From: Pholis gunnellus
Lineage: Eukaryota; Chordata; Actinopteri; Perciformes; Pholidae
Length of the DNA stretch: 64,000 bases
Assembly (NCBI GenBank): GCA_910591455.2
Contig: OU342806.1
Span: 5,483,478 to 5,547,477 of the forward strand
Direction of reading: 5' to 3'
The translations under genes and the position numbers were made by a program. Within the stretch, counting starts at the first letter, position 1. Every line of letters begins with the position of its first letter. Shown one piece after another: positions 27,965 through 40,083 of the stretch. The notes beneath the pieces are model-generated. The model was not told where the DNA came from. It was given only the letters and a program-made list of their open reading frames with translations, and ran no database searches.

Positions 27965-29248
27965 TAGCTCAGAAGAATGGCAAAGAAAGCGCTCTGAAGT
28001 GAACCCAAAGAGCAGATGAAACAGATATGAGAGCCCATCAGCCATTAATTAATTTGAGTAGTCTTTTTTAATTAAGCCAGATCCACCGTTGAATGGGGAA
28101 CCACAGAACGGGTGCCATGTTGGAACTCGTATAAAGTCTGCACACACTGCTTATTCAACCAAATTGTAACATTTGATCATCAAAAAAGAAACACAAATTC
28201 CATCTTTCATCTGTGTTTTCTGCACCGTTTGGCACACAAGTTGCTTGTATCACACACACAAAAAATAAATAAAGAAAAGGGGATGCGATACATCTCCGGT
28301 ACAAAGCCCCGGACCAGTTTGTGTCTCTGGCGATAAAGCACAGAGGCTGTTAGCTACAGCGGTGCTGCTACAGCGGGGAAAGATAGATGGAAGGAGTGAG
28401 GGGAGAGATGGCTGCGTGATGGAAGGGACGGGGGCGTGAGGAGAGAAAGGACGGGGGGGGGGGGATACGCTGGAAATGATGGGGACATGCAGTCGCCCAC
28501 AGATGCTCCCTATGTCTCTCCCTCATTCTCTCCCTCCTTTTGAGCACAGTGTGGGAGAGCGGTCTTTTGGGGGAGGCTGGCAGGCAATCAGTGATGTCAT
28601 GCCAGCAGTGCAGTGATGGCAGCTTAACCTATTTTCGGAAATACCACAGAATTTCTATTTATAACCGTGCTGAGCAGCATGTATCTTCACACATCCCTCA
28701 TGGACCTGAGCATTCATAGACACTTTCCAATCTCAAATGTGTCTTCATCACAAATTGGGGATTGCTTAATATATGTAGGAAAAAGCTCTTGATGCTGATC
28801 ATGCGGTTTATCATAATTACCAGTTTGGGAGGTATTTTCTATGTTGTCAACTTTAGCATCATTTAGTTTGTTGTTACAGCTTATATGAGCATTTCTGTTG
28901 TTGCTTACATTGGTAATGTAGGAATAATAATAGCAATTAAATAGTAAATAGCCTCTAAGACACGGTAGAAGTCGTAGTTTTTGCAGTTGCAGCAGCGATA
29001 GTAATATTGGAATAAGTATTACATTTGTTACTAGAGGGATTTTCCCCAATTTCTTTTTTATAAATCTACCACACTTGGCCTCTGCACCTCCTCCATCCCT
29101 CTCGCCCTCCGGTGTCCAAGCGGCTCTCTCAATCTGACAGAGGGATCCTCCATGTCCCGAGCCGAGCCATCACTCTACTCTCCCGCAGCCTTGGGATAAA
29201 AGCAGCTATTTGTTTCTGCATCTCTGACAAACACTTCATCTTCACCGA

Positions 29249-29266
29249 CCCCCCCCCCCCCCCCCC
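29249..29266. repeat. Poly(C) run, 18 nt, followed by (TCC)n
   Basis: C run followed by TCCTCCTCCTCC. Explains a proline-rich open frame. Confidence 0.95.
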
Positions 29267-29832
29267 TCCTCCTCCTCCACTTATCCATCTGTCTATTCAT
29301 CCATTGTTCTGCGCCCATGTGTCTGTCTGTCATTTGCCTTGTGGGGCCTGCCGCATACATGGGCCGTCCTTCCCTGTCCAATTCGGTCGAGTGACGGTGC
29401 TAAGTCACATCCACGTGTACGACATTTGTGCATTGTATATTCACACCAGCAACAAGGGCTCAACCATTTGGCAATCGGAGAGATGTGACAGCTTGACTAA
29501 TCTGTGATTGTTTTTTTGGCCAAAACATGGGGGTTAGCGAGCCCTCCAAGGGCACAGTACTATAAGGCAAGACAAATAACTTATTATTTTCCAGGCTTGT
29601 ACAAGGCTTTATCGCATGAGTTCTCCTGAACCATTCCAAAATGGAGAGGGATTATCACAAAACATTGCATTAAAATCTCCTCTCTCCCCTCTCCCTTGTT
29701 ATTTCATTTTCCATCTAAAATGAATCTGTGCCCAGCCAGGCTCAAACACAACATTAAAGAGCTCATGCTATTCTAACAGAAACTGCCAACCCCCTCCTCT
29801 CCCACTTCTTTTCCCCCCTCTGTGCATTTATA

Positions 29833-29851
29833 CCCCCCCCCCCCCCCCCCC
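29833..29851. repeat. Poly(C) run, 19 nt
   Basis: Uninterrupted C run in celf5 intron 1. Confidence 0.95.
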
Positions 29852-32800
29852 TCATAAGAGTACACTGTGCTCTGTAGGCAATGGCACTCTCTACTAAGCT
29901 ACCCATACAAAATAGATAGGCTTCCATCCCTCTATTTAGACTAAGGAAATAACTGTGACCTTTGTGCATGAACAAGAAGGCGCTACGCCTTTACCGACTC
30001 TACCTTTAGAAGAGAAATATGACCAAAAATAATTCAACCCCAAATCCTCACTTTAAAATTTGAAATGGCTGTTGGCACCGCCACAAAAGGACTGAATGAA
30101 GTTCCCCAACTATTTTCATAAATTCAAATGTACTTTTCTTGCTAAATCGAATATATTAATAATATTTCCAGACTAAATGTTTAATAGAAAGCGCTCCATT
30201 CTAAAACATCATTGGTCTTTTTTAAAAGACTTTTGCAACACATTTACAACATTATTTTATCGTAGAAACAATCATATCATCAGAGTTTTTATCAACAACC
30301 TCTAAGAAGCACATTTACTTCCAGGTAGCCAAGCAATGAAACATCTTTTAAAGGGTCTCTAACCCTTAACACCAGTGCCATTCTAGTCACACCTCCAAAC
30401 ATGACACTGTCCACAATCTAAAACAAACCGCCACAGACCTTCATTTAATCCATTTAATGACATACAGAGGTAGTGCATGGTTTCATAAACCAGTGTCTTA
30501 GTGATGGAATCGGGCCATGTTTTCCCTTAGATCTCACAGTACATCTGCTCATATATCTATCCCTGCTCCAGGCACCTATTAAGAGCAAACATATTCCAGA
30601 AAGGTCACGGAATGACGGCACTTCCAACATACTGAAAGCGTAATGTACTGCGAGCCATAATGAATGTTGCATTGGTGCAGGAAATCAATCCGTTTGAAAG
30701 GCTCTCTCGGGCGGGGATTAAGGGGAAAGGAGCGGAGACAGAATAAAAGCCAGGTGAGTCGTGTGGACACTAACCTCCAGCGGAGCGCGGCCTCGTCGGC
30801 GTCTGAGATTGGCAATCTCCTTGGAAAACCAACAGAAAAGTGGAGCAGAGAGACGGAGGCAGCGCTCTTCATCCTGAAGTCAAGGCCCATAAGCGCCTGT
30901 CAGTACCCGTTGAGCTGCTGCATCTTTTATGAGGAAAGCCCTGTTGCTTATTACAATATTTACAGACGTTTAAAGATTGCGAAGCAAGCGTTGTTACTGC
31001 ATTAGCTTGGCTCGGTGGCCTGCGCTCACTGGCCCTGGCAGAAGATTTTATTCCAGATTTGTTAAAATCGAATCGCTGCACACGACTGCAAAGGAGAGCG
31101 AGACTTGTTTTTCCTGTTCGCATACGGAATCAAATCCTTCTTAAAACCTTTATGAAGCCGTTTAATGTCATAAGCAACGACACGCCGGTCACACTGGCAA
31201 AAAGCCTGTATGCTCCACTGATGTCTGTTAAATCAGTAATATCATCACAGAGTGTTGTGTACGTACCGTCTATGTCACTTCTACAGCTCTGTTTATAGTC
31301 TGTAAGTGAATTTATACCATCTGTTTCCCCAGGGGGGATGCTGTCCTACAGCAGTGCCGTGATCTTTGACACTTTCCATAAGGCACACACAATATGGAGA
31401 CGTGTGGATGCACTCTCACTTCCATCATGTCAAAGCGGAGAGAGGCTTCAACAGACCAGAGCTCAGTTTAATCAATGCTGCCACCTTTCAGGTATCATTT
31501 CATATATGAAAACTGCAGTCTCATATTACAGCAACGGCATATCATTTTGGTTTGATGCATATGCTCTATATTCCGACTTTTCCGGTTTCCTTCATTTTCT
31601 TTTTTTTTTTATTGGGAGGGCAACCCACAGAGGGACGCTATCCATCAGACTAGCTCAGAGGCAGAAAAAAAAATACAAACTCGAATAAATATTTCATTAG
31701 ATTATTCTGTGATTTAATGTGCTTCTGCTTGGCTGAGGGTCTACGGCAATATCTTCTGTCCATTTATAAACGCATTAACACAATGACACCCGAGACTAGC
31801 TTGATATTGATACCCGTGCTGAGTTGGCCGGCAGATTGAAGCAGCGTTAGGATTGTTTCGTCTGTCTGTCTGCTGTGCTGAAACACACCTGCAGTCTCTC
31901 TCTGTCATCTGAGCTCACGTTACTTAACCGCACGAGGGAAGATTAGTTAACCAAACTCATCGGATAAAATCTGTCCAGACAAATGGAGCTAATTCAACAG
32001 AAATCTACACTGAAACCGATTCAGCATTGAGGACTTTTAATGTATACATCCACTTATGCAAAGCAAGACTGTCAATTTGAACACGAAGATGGATGGGAAA
32101 CAGCAAACTGAACACATGAATAAACTAAGACTACAGATTAAAGCCTCGGTTCACATGCATGTGCATAAACATGCCTTCTGCATGTGCTATAAGTGGAAGC
32201 CAATTAGAGTCAAAGGGAGAAGTTTTCACAGTCTGTGATAAATTCAACATCAGGAAATCCTCCACCTATTAATACCAATAGGGCGACAATAATTGGCAGG
32301 CCATCGACAGCGTGGGCAGAATTAATCATTTGAAGAGGCAGACTAGACTGAATTTTTAATTGGCAGAGGCAGCCACTGTTTAGGGAGGCAACCAGCTGAT
32401 CACCCGAGAGACTGCTGCTTCAGACAATGCACATTTGCTAATCCTCTTGAGTCAAGTTATTATGGCCATGCATTATTATCACGCTTTACAAACTAATTCC
32501 ATGTTTTCCCTCATGGATTACCAAAGGGGGGGAAATAGTTGCATAAGAAAAGAGGAAATAATAAACACACAAAGCGCAATGTGGATGACATGGAAATCAA
32601 AATGACAGATGGGTGCAGTGACTACAAATGCACGACACTTAGAATGAAGAAAATAATGTGTTTGTGTGTGTGTGTGTGTGTGTGTTTATCCCTCTGTCCA
32701 TCAATGTATTTGTCCGTCTGAATGTGCCTGTTTGAGGGTGCCATTACAGTTTACTCGTAATCCTTTTCTGCTTATGAACATGATTAACTATAAAATAACG

Positions 32801-34198
32801 TCATCAGATATCACTGACACATTAGAGTTTGATTATGTATTGTTAATGGTGTGGCCTGGAGTCATTACATTTCAAACGGCACTTGTTTCAAATAAATGTG
32901 TTGTTTGTTGTATGTTATTGTATAAAGGTAAAAAAAATCACTTTGAGAAGAACATTTAGGATTAAGTTTTTATAATACTTGTACTCAGATCAGAGAGATT
33001 ACCTCATCTATCTTCCTTTACATGTAAACATGCTAACATTTGGGATTAACTGAATAAACAAAAGTCCTGATTGACACATAATAGAAGTAGAGCTAAGCTA
33101 CTAATAATATACCACTGGAGTCATTCCACAGTTGTAATTGTGTCAAGATATTTCACTTGGACTATACAAAGCTCAGTTTTCTGTCAATGGAAATACGCCT
33201 AAGAGCCTAAATTGTCTTTTCCCTGCCATCACGATCAGGCGACAATCACTTAAGAGCTATATGCTGCAATCATTATGCAACACAGGGCAATGTTATTTTA
33301 GAAGACATATGCACACACATGCACACGCAAACGCGCTCCGAGGAATGCCAAATGAGTGCCGCACTGAAGACATTGTCCTCCCTTCTACACACTAACAATA
33401 TCAGCTCAAGAGATGTGGCTTCATGAAATATGTGGCTAATAGCAGCTACGATAGCACAATCGAATGGCACAGTACATCCAGTGTGAACCCTCACATCCTG
33501 TGAGGGGTTTGATCCAAATATGATCGCAGAGCAGATATTTTAGATCACCAGCTAATTGCATATTTTTTTCCACGACCTTCTATCATCATAATCTTATCTA
33601 AAGTTATTTGTGTGTTGCAGTCCTGTGTCTTCTAAAGTCAATCCCAGAATGTCAATCATATGTTGAAGTCTGTCTTTGATCGGGCCTCAATACAAGGGCT
33701 TTGTGACAGTTATGGACGAACCTTTGCAGTGGTTACGAATTTCATATCTTTTGATGGTGATTCTATATGTCATAGAGGACATTGTTTGCAATGTTTGACA
33801 ATGTTGGACAGTCTTTCTGGTTCTTCTCTCTTTGAATTATGATTAAAATGTTAAAATGATGATGACAATGAAAACAATAATTATGGCACTGCTGGTCACA
33901 TTCATTAATATAATGGTGGCGTAAATGTCACTGTGATGGTTTCAATCACTAAAGTTGATGGTTCTTGTCCAACCTGGCTGTTTGCTAATGTATTCAGCAA
34001 ATCAAAGTTGGTTGAAAGTGGTGGCGATGACGGTGATGGTGATGATGATGATGACGTCTACACTGCGTGACGTATTGCAAAATGGTTCTCCCGCACCCAG
34101 ACAGTGATCAAAACTACACCTTTGATAACCAACTTCATTATGGAAGGAGGAAGTTTCCACTGTGTGTGTATGTATGTGTGTGTATGTGTGTGTGTGTG

Positions 34199-34400
34199 CC
34201 GACTGGATCTACACCCTCCGCCTCCCGTTTCAGCGCGAGCAGCGCCGCGTCGCTCCCCAAACTCTCCGCGCCGACGTCCGTCCTCTTGCGTCAGCTCTTG
34301 CGCCCCCTTTTTGGAAGACGTTCGGTGGCTCTTGAACTGATTTCGCTGTGTGTCGAGTTTGCACCCATCGCAGCCCCATTCGCACATGGGGATACGTTAA
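34199..34400. promoter_or_regulatory. CpG-rich patch in celf5 intron 1 with adjacent CRE-like sites
   Basis: The 200 bases hold an unusual density of CpG (for example GAGCAGCGCCGCGTCGCTCC and CTCCGCGCCGACGTCCGTCC) in otherwise CpG-poor sequence, about 600 bases inside celf5 intron 1. TGACGTC lies at 34052-34058 and TGACGT at 34068-34073. It may be part of an unmethylated promoter island or an alternative first exon. I cannot see a confident start site. Confidence 0.45.
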
Positions 34401-34987
34401 AGAAAAGCCGATGGGATGAATAAATGATGGCGCCCCTCCGCAAAAAAAAAAGATGGGACTGGCATGGGATGGCTCTTTAAAAATGCATCCTTTCCAAGCG
34501 CCTCTGCCCCACTTAAAGAGCGTGTAAAGAAAATAGCAATACAGAACATGACACACACACATACACACAGTTTATCACCCCACCATTCGTGACACTTCAA
34601 GCGCTACTAATAATTGTAAAAAAAAAAAATAGCTTGTCCAGAAAATGGGGATTTATCTAAATAAAAATACAAATGCTCTAAAGGATATTGATGAGAACTT
34701 TATAAGCAAAGCAATCATAACTGGAACAAAATAACACACCACAAGAATGTTAGATGAGAATATGTGAGCAATGATGCACATGATGAATTTTAGACCGATA
34801 TCAGATGTGGATTAAGATTGATCAAATGTCAAAAATGTCAAACATTTAAAAATTTTAAAAAGTGACAAACACCCGTATTTTTTCGCGTCACTATTTCAAC
34901 ACAAATGAATTCAACAGGGACAGGAAATAATAGGCAATTCTGCAGCTTTATATGGGCCTTGCAGCCATTTAAGGGGCGACACATTAC

Positions 34988-35345
34988 CTTTGTGCATGCC
35001 GGTGTATCGGTCCTTGAGAACTGTCAGTTCGTGGATTTTCCCAAACTGTTCAAACAGGGGTTTCAGGTCTTTTTCCTCCAAGTTCCGCGGTATCTGCCCG
35101 ATAAACAGCTTAATGGCATCTTGGTCTTTCATGTTGCCGCTCTCCGGATGAATTGAAATGGGTTCTGACCCGTTCATGGGTTTTGGAAATGTGAGCTGAG
35201 GGTACTGGTGCTGATGTGGGATAAGTAGTAGTGGTTGTTGGGTCGGTGGCGCCCCCGGTCCGGTGTAAACCAGGCTGGAGTAAGCGGGCTGGGGCTGCTG
35301 TGGATGGTGCTGCCTTCTTGTTTCAGTCTGAGTGAATCTGGCCAT
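34988..35345 (-). CDS. celf5: celf5 coding exon 1 (N-terminus and start of RRM1)
   Basis: Exon encoding residues 1-119 plus the first base of codon 120. Residues 1-70 are a Gln/Pro/His-rich low-complexity leader. RRM1 starts near residue 72 (MKDQDAIKLFIGQIPR), with the RNP2 core LFIGQI at 80-85. The exon stops inside the RNP1 region, after TGMHK plus one base. The donor reads AAAG|gtaatg. The ATG at 35345 is chosen because it gives the conserved CELF5 start. The frame stays open upstream to 35708, but that stretch is proline runs from a C tract and CA-repeat translation. The leader is longer than the mammalian CELF5 leader as I remember it, with about 30 extra residues between the start and the RRM. 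A start at the internal Met of MNGSEP or MKDQDA is possible but less likely. Confidence 0.93.
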
Positions 35346-35508
35346 TCTGAGCTGGGAGCAGAGTGGATAATAATGACAACACACACTCACACACACACAC
35401 ACGCTGAGAGAGCAAGCACTCAGCTGGAAACCAGGCTGACTTTCTATCCGACACACAACACACACGCACACGCAGTACAAGGCAGGCATAGGAGGGGGTG
35501 TGTGTGTA

Positions 35509-35516
35509 GGGGGGGG

Positions 35517-35547
<31 letters not shown>
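35509..35547. repeat. Poly(G) tract, 39 nt with one C (30 uninterrupted G)
   Basis: Eight G, one C, then thirty G on the plus strand, 164-202 bases upstream of the celf5 start codon. In transcript sense it is a C tract and may lie in the 5' leader or the promoter. Confidence 0.95.
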
Positions 35548-35548
<1 letters not shown>

Positions 35549-35657
35549 GTAGTGCCGGAATAAGCGCGCACAAGAGCGATATTAGACGCTCTGGAGTGAC
35601 ACCCAGCGGCCATAAGAGAGGCAGCAAGGTTTGTTTGTAATGTGGACTCTGACCAGG

Positions 35658-35681
35658 TTTTTTTTTTTTTTTTTTTTTTTT
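35658..35681. repeat. Poly(T) run, 24 nt
   Basis: A run of 24 T (A in celf5 sense) upstream of the celf5 start. It could be the tail of a retroposed element, but no body was recognised. Confidence 0.9.
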
Positions 35682-35720
35682 AAATGACTGAGCATGTTTG
35701 TAAAACACTTTCCATCTAAA

Positions 35721-35800
35721 CAGTGGTGGAAGAAGGCCTACTGCAAAAACCTTTGTTTTACACCTTTATACTTTAACTTTAACTAAAATATCCCTGAGGT
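35721..35800. mobile_element. Terminal fragment of the same MITE family
   Basis: CAGTGGTGGAAGAAGGCCTA resembles the MITE terminal repeat. The sequence decays after about 15-30 bases into TACTTTAACTTTAACTAAAA, so only a terminus is convincing. No opposite end was found nearby. Confidence 0.35.
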
Positions 35801-38800
35801 CTTTTCCTCAGCAGACAGTTTGACTTGTCGTTGCAGGAGAAGCACAGGTGTTACTAATAACTTTAACGATGGCTCCTTTCTATTTGAGTGTCCCAGTTAG
35901 ACCACCACAGTCATCGTTAAGTTCATTATTTACACCTGTGCATTGTTAAATGTCTTTCACGACAAGGCCTGGTAGTACAACTAAAAGCTCTTGATTAAAC
36001 GTTTTAGTGGAATTTAATTAAACAAGTGTTGGCAGTCATGTGACCATACTGCACTCTTTCAGAAATGATTGATGCGTTTATGTGAACGCAGTATTTCAAT
36101 GTAAGTTGCATGGGTCGTGCTGAGTCTGACAATGTAGTTAAGTAAAGTAAAATGCTGACATATAGTGAAGTGCAATCTGCGAAGTTGCTGCAGCGGTTGG
36201 ATGAAGTTTAATTGAAACTTTGTAGATAAATGAAGTGAAATGGTGCTATGTTTCCGTCGGGAATGTGGTGGAGCAAAGTGAAAAGCCTCACAAAGTTAAA
36301 AGTCCCAAAGATGGTGTGCAAGTCGTAATTCATCAGTTCATAAGTGTCAATGATAAAAAGCTCGCATCAAGATGTCAAAATCCAACTCTAAGTGCTTGAA
36401 ATATGAAGGATTAGTTGCACAGAAAACAGGCAACTGCTCCATTATCTTTAAAGAGGCTTTACAGCAACATAAGTTGGATACTCTGTCTCTATGTCTCTTG
36501 AAAATCCCAAATTAGAAATTGTATATTACAATATGAAAAATACAATATGAAAATGATACTTTTCTCGCATCGGGCTTCACCTACTCAACGTAGCTGTATT
36601 AGAAAACAAGAGTGAACAATGAAGGCTCTTTGCTCCCTCTCCTGGGGTTTTCTTTAGCTCTCTTGCCAATATCTTGTCTAACAGGCGTGCATGCATTCCA
36701 AAGTTTTAAAGAGCAAAACAATATTGTGTTAAAAGTGTTTTCTTACATAAAAGACACTCAGTTTGGACTCAAAGAACTGTTTGCTGAATCATTTTTTATT
36801 TAATTCTTGAGTTTTCACCATACAAATACAGTATAAGATAAATACAGTATGAATATCTACTAAGGTGATCATGTATGTTGTACAGTAAATGCTGCTGCAA
36901 GCAACAAGTGCACTATCTTTCTAAGTGAATGGTATCTGCAATCTGTCATTAGATTGAGTCAAGGGACAAGCAAACATTAACCACAATTAGCAGACTTACT
37001 GTAAGTACTTTTCAAATAGCAAGCAGGCTAATCCCCCAAGAGAGGTGTTATTTGCATCATTTGCCTTCTCTTTGCAGACACTGTCAATAGCACTCAGATC
37101 CAAATCCATCATTAAAACAAAATCATCAATTAACTGAAAGAAGAACAACACAGAGCAAACTGATACGCAACAGGGACAATAGTTTGGTTTACAACTTAGC
37201 CACAAACCACCCTTTAACTTAAAAACATCCGCTGGACAGATTTCTAATTACAGCCTATTTAACAGTGGATTAAATAAAGTGATATATACTGTCTGTGACA
37301 GCAGGCTCAAGGCTGCAAGGTGAATCAATACGAGCTGCTGCTGGCGGCTGCTGTTGCTTCTCTCACTGTGGAGGAGCGGCACCGCAGGGGTCCCCTCCCA
37401 GAACTTTGACTCACGAATGGCTGCATCACCGTGTGAGAGAATTGCCTTCAGCTGCCTCCGTTGCTCTGAATTCAGCAGTGCACCTGTAAAGCAAGCGAAG
37501 GCTCACATCTGAAGGGGCCTCGGCCTGCAGTGGGAAACAGACTGTCAACAAAGTTCAGGGTTGAGAAGTTTGGAGTGAGCGACATGGGCTCTCCAGAGCA
37601 GATGGTTGTTTTCACTGGGAGGAGGACAATTTCAGCTATTGAACTGGTGCCCATAATATTTCTTTCTGCAAAGCTCAATAAATGCTAAGAGTAGAGGGAA
37701 AGACATCAGCAGGCAGGGGTACACATTGACATGGCCGGTCAATAAAGCGGCGGGTGGTGGCTGCACAGACACAAGGCTTTTTTTATTTTATTTCATTGTA
37801 AACATGTTCTTGAATTCTATAGAAGAAGTAGATCAGAGAGTGCCGAAACTGCTGTGTTTTTTTTTCGATTGGCCAGAGTCACAGTGTTGCTTTATGCTCT
37901 GCTCATCGTGTTCCACATGTATTGATCAAAAGAGGCAGGGTTTCTCCCTGAATGTGGCCCGGCCATCTGAATGGCAGTTGGCAGGGTACGGGAGTCAAAA
38001 GTAGATGTGTTTGGTGGATGGCTCAGCATGTTAGCCCTCTTACATCTGCAGTGGGGAAACAAGCGGGGACGCAGTGCAGCTCATGTTGAGTAAGAGCACT
38101 GAGCTGTCATGGCACCGGCTCTCCAGAGTCCGAAGGGAGGCTGAGTGGCTATTTTTAGGGATGTGGTCAACACGGGGGGGGGAGGGGTATTGAGAACTTC
38201 CACTTCATGGTTTTTTATTGACCAATGCCATTAGTGTTGCGCCAAGCTGAAAGCAGAGACAAGAAATCAATAAAGGTCACACTATTAGTGCGAACTAAAA
38301 AAGTTACATACAATTTAACCGGCTGGCGTTTATTCTGCTGCTTGTTAACCAGTCTGGACCCTGAGAGGGAAGCAGCCGGGCTGGATCTGTTCAGCTTGGG
38401 AAGTCTGGAAGGCCTAGAGGGAGACAAATGCAGCCAGGGGAGTCATTTTGCATTCTGTGTGCACTTGTAGACATAGAGTCAAGACAGGCAGGCAGACACG
38501 CTCACACACACACACTTCCTAATTACCCCAAATTCAACAATATTTTCCACATCCACATCCAGTAACTCACTTGCATATTGTGCAAAGACAGCAACAAGGC
38601 ACAAGTAGCATACAGCGAATACGAGCGCACACAATTTAACTTGCCATATGTCACCCAGTCAGGAGTTGAACGCAGCGACTGAATAAGGAACTTGACGAAA
38701 CAACACTTTGCCGTTAAGGGGAAGCTTCTTCTCTGCTTGGGCTGGCATGGTGAAGTTCTGAAAGTGCAGTTGGGGTTTAATAAGCGGGAAGAGTTGGAGG

Positions 38801-39563
38801 TGTCCCCTGGTGCCTAATTCACCATTGCACTCTGGTTATGCATTGCAAAGCATGCTCGTTCGACTGTGAGGTGTTGTTCGAGAGAATTAGGGTGTGATGT
38901 GATGATGGCATACCACACTGAAGACAGTTTTATGGACCAGTGACTTAACAGGCAGATGAGATGTGATAAGAGCAGGCTGAACTGTGGAGTTATGGCGCCG
39001 CACCTTTTTCTCAATAAGGGACCTGGTCTAAAAGTCGTGTAGAGCTCTTCGATATCGATCAGAGCTTTTCCACTGAAGAACACCAACATGTCTTCCCTAA
39101 TGATTTTTTTCTCCCTTTGCAACCATTCAAAGGAACACATATGTGTGATATATGTATACATTCTCTTTTTGTGGATTGTAAATAATCAAGAGACAGATTT
39201 TAATTTAAAAGCACGTAAACTATTCAAGTTTTTGAGCACCCCAATCTCACATTTTTAATTCCAATTACGACACGGATGTAGTCATTAGGTGAGAAAGATA
39301 ACTGGCTCTTTCATTTGGGCTCACTGTCTTGATCATTATGTGCTAAATGATGGGACTAAATACGATCTTCTTTATTGAAATCTTAACTTGAACCGCATCA
39401 GAGCAATTTTGAATGTTCAGCTTTCTTAAAATGTGTCTAAATATACCCCATCATATCCAATAATCTCTTATTAGAGATTGAAATATTTCTCAGTTTCCCA
39501 GCTATTCCAGTCTACTTTACATATTGTTTGATTCTAGTTGAGTCATGGCAGCTGGCTGATTTG

Positions 39564-40083
39564 CAATGGTGGAAAGTAACTAAGTACATTTACTCAATAA
39601 TTGTACTTAAGTACAATTTTGAGGTACTCAAAAATTCACTAGAGTAATTCCATTTCTACTATATAATTCTACTCCACTAAATATTGTACTTTTTACTCCA
39701 CTACATTTATTTGATAACTTCAATTAATAGTTACTATGCACATCTGGATTATTAATACAAAACATGATAGACAAATAAATGATGATAGATAATAATAGAT
39801 AGTGAGCGGGGGGGAATTCACAAGCTACCCAGCAGCATGCCAAAGTAAAATTAGCCCCACCTTTACCGCCTAGACCATGAATACACATTAGTGAGTCAAT
39901 AATTATAATCCAATAATATAATCATTCTGAAATGGCCCATTCTACACAATAAGTATTTCTACTTTCCCTATATAAGTAAGATATTTTAAACGCAGGACTT
40001 TTATTTGTAACAGAGTATTTGTACCTAGTGGTATTACTACATTTACTTTTAAGTAAAAGATCGATGTACTTCTTCCACCATTG
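39564..40083. mobile_element. hAT-type MITE, 520 bp, complete
   Basis: The left end CAATGGTGGAAAGTAACTAA and the right end (reverse complement) CAATGGTGGAAGAAGTACAT form terminal inverted repeats sharing CAATGGTGGAA. The element is flanked by a perfect 8-bp duplication, CTGATTTG, at 39556-39563 and 40084-40091. An 8-bp target duplication is the hAT signature. The interior (AGTACATTTACTCAATAATT, TACTCCACTACATTTATTTG) matches a non-autonomous element I know to be abundant in percomorph fish. There is no transposase; open frames across it are spurious. Confidence 0.9.

Larger units (their letters stand above)
19194..34987 (-). other. celf5 intron 1 (15.8 kb)
   Basis: Intron between coding exons 1 and 2, bounded by gtaatg at 34982-34987 and ttgcag at 19194-19199 (minus-strand sense). 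It holds a probable transposon-derived block at 19403-20008, a (CA)n array at 20463-20491, G/C homopolymers at 20332-20343, 28453-28464, 29249-29266 and 29833-29851, and a CpG-rich patch at 34199-34400. Long low-repeat stretches (for example 22500-26500 and 30000-33900) show no genes. The AT-rich, non-repetitive segment 32270-32460 is a candidate conserved non-coding element. Confidence 0.8.

Noticed and set aside
34058..34568. Several overlapping open frames in the CpG-rich patch
   Set aside because: High GC lowers stop frequency on both strands; none shows a recognisable domain or a consistent start.
34911..35708. A 265-codon open frame that would extend Celf5 upstream of the chosen start and past the exon 1 donor
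   Set aside because: The extra N-terminal part is only proline runs from the G/C tract and translated CA repeats, and the part past 34988 runs into the intron. The family start MARF and the gtaatg donor define the exon.
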